64,000 nt of DNA from Spinellus fusiger. Taxonomy: Eukaryota; Mucoromycota; Mucoromycetes; Mucorales; Phycomycetaceae. The notes under the pieces were generated by a model that ran no database searches, was not told the DNA's origin, and saw only the letters and a program-made list of their open reading frames with translations. The position numbers and the translations under genes are program-made. Positions 62,749 through 64,000 of this stretch are shown here, piece by piece; the stretch's first letter is position 1; every line of letters starts with the position of its first letter. The DNA is taken from assembly GCA_025094145.1 (NCBI GenBank), contig JALLLS010000066.1:62001-126000 (forward strand), read 5' to 3'.

Positions 62749-64000
62749 GTGTTGGCCCTATCCAATTAGGGACCCTCAATGTGAGAGGGCTCTCCTCACT
62801 TGTACATAGTTTTTCTTCTCCCAAGTCACTCCTTATCTGCCATCTTTGTTCCCTCTCCCCTCCTCTGTCACTTCTTGCTTTGCAGGAAACCCACGCTACC
62901 CCCAAACACCACTCCTCACTCAACCTTCTCTTCCAAGCCCAGTCTAGTCTATGGACAAAGCACTGTGGCCTTGTCTCTTTTCACACTCATTTACTACTAA
63001 CCCACTTGCACACTTCTGCTGATAATAGGATCCTTGCTGTTCAGGTCTCACACACTGAAAATCGCATTGATCCATTTATTGTAGTTGTAGTCTATGGACC
63101 CACCACATACAGCATCTGCCATACTTTTTTCCTGTCACTTGTTTCAACACTCACCTCTCTTCCAGCCACAACACCAACATTTGTACTAGGTGACTTCAAC
63201 ATCAACCTACACCAATGCACAGCCTTCACCAGTGAATGGCTTGCCTACCAACAACAACACTTTCTGGATACAATTACTGCACCACAAACAACACCCACAC
63301 CCACATACCACAGCAGTTGATACAGAACATGTATTGACTATATTTTCTGGCCCACTGCCATTGTCACCACAGAACCTGAGGTTCTCTTTATCAACCCAAG
63401 TTGGATTGATCACAGCCTTCTTGTGGTTTTGATTCCACTCTTTTGTCCCTCTGGACCTGGTGTCTGGAGATTCAACACAGTTTACTTGAATCACAGTGGC
63501 TTTGATGAGTTGCTGGTGGATCTGTTGGATCATTCTCCTTTTCTTCCTGGGGATGTCTCTGCTGGTTGCTGCTGGGACCTGCTCAAGCAGGCCATGAGGC
63601 ACCTTTCCTTGGCTTATGCCAAGAAGTATCAACGTCACTGTCAATCAGTGGAGTGCCAGCTCAACAGCACCCATACCCAACTTCTCTCTTTGCCACCCTC
63701 CTTGGAGCTCACCAGTGTAGAGGCTGAATTGGCCAACCTCCAGCAAACCCAAACAGCCAACCTTGCCCAGTGTGCTGGTGTCAAGTGGTGTAAGAAAGGC
63801 AAGCAGTCTAATGCCTACTTCTTTAGGACTATCAAAGAACAAAAGACTGCAAAGTCAATTACCTCTCTTAGGGATCCTGTTTCTGGTGACCTTTTCTTGT
63901 CTATGGCAGACATGCTTGGGCATGCTTGCCAATTCTACCAAGACCTATACACAGCAGACCCCATTGACTTTGTCTCTGGTAAGTCCTTGCTCAGCAACAT
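62745..64000 (+). pseudogene. LINE ORF2, AP-endonuclease part, one stop
   Basis: Start ATG 62745. Endonuclease motifs in order: 'LGTLNVRGL' (Asn), 'LLALQETHA' (Glu), 'VVVYGPTT', 'FVLGDFNINL' (GDFN), then after an in-frame TGA at 63318-63320 'TCIDYIFW' and 'SWIDHSLLVV' (Asp-His). The frame then stays open to base 64000, through a linker with 'CAGVKWCKKGKQSNAYFFRT', the segment that precedes the reverse transcriptase in this class. The reverse transcriptase lies beyond the window. Apart from the single TGA the frame is intact over 1.25 kb, so the copy is fairly young. Confidence 0.9.

Larger units (their letters stand above)
59667..64000 (+). mobile_element. Decayed non-LTR (LINE) retrotransposon, partial
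   Basis: Sense-oriented LINE with RRM and zinc-knuckle ORF1 and AP-endonuclease ORF2, running off the window before the reverse transcriptase. The 5' part (59667-61790) is broken up and contains the other dispersed repeat (60823-61549). The coding text is richer in G+C than the neighbouring host intergenic DNA. The element is of the L1/Tad-like layout; the exact clade needs the reverse transcriptase outside the window. Confidence 0.85.

Overview
The window is eukaryotic and fungal. Most genes are split by short introns (about 50-120 bases, GT...AG with a few GC...AG), intergenic DNA is AT-rich with many microsatellites, and the gene set is that of a filamentous, probably early-diverging fungus of the Mucoromycota type. 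The clues are a fungal NoxR/p67phox homologue, a SCAI homologue (absent from yeasts), a PX-domain AGC kinase, a coproporphyrinogen oxidase with a mitochondrial-type leader, and a LINE retrotransposon. The species assignment is inference; the gene identities rest on residues read directly from translations.

Layout, left to right: 3' part of 5-oxoprolinase (+, cut by the window edge); coproporphyrinogen III oxidase (-); a Brl1/Brr6-family nuclear-envelope protein (+); a 2-kb gene-poor gap; NoxR, the NADPH-oxidase regulator (-), divergent from the GPN-loop GTPase GPN1/Npa3 (+); a PX-AGC protein kinase (-); a 2-kb gap with a 12-bp minisatellite; a candidate 38-residue mitochondrial-type microprotein (+); ribosomal protein eL31 (-); Csf1/BLTP1, a giant bridge-like lipid-transfer protein (-, 11.6 kb); a WDR44/Dgr2-like WD40 protein (-); a 3.4-kb repeat-bearing gap; Vps13, a second giant lipid-transfer protein (+, 12.4 kb); a SMARCAD1/Fun30 chromatin remodeller (-) with a one-base break in its ATP-binding motif; ZNHIT1/Vps71, an SWR1-complex subunit (-), divergent from SCAI (+); and from about 59.6 kb to the end a decayed LINE with an RRM and zinc-knuckle ORF1 and an AP-endonuclease ORF2, running out of the window.

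The genes are not one pathway, but themes recur. Csf1 and Vps13 are two members of the same repeating-beta-groove lipid-transfer superfamily, only 6.4 kb apart and transcribed away from each other. Brl1/Brr6 also acts on membranes. The SMARCAD1 and ZNHIT1 genes are adjacent chromatin remodelling genes. NoxR and the PX kinase both point to phosphoinositide/ROS signalling in hyphae.

The most unusual non-genic signal is a dispersed repeat found at 35.6-36.2 kb and again at 60.8-61.5 kb. Its flanks lie in the same orientation, while an inner block of about 310-330 bases is inverted, bounded by CTTAAG sites. Inside and near it are four copies of a TATAAAA-N18/19-AATAAA module. Other points of note are three introns whose reading frame requires GC donors, an AGC hydrophobic motif with alanine in place of the phosphosite, loss of two of the four cysteines expected in the Brl1/Brr6 domain, and C-to-T type nonsense changes in the LINE.
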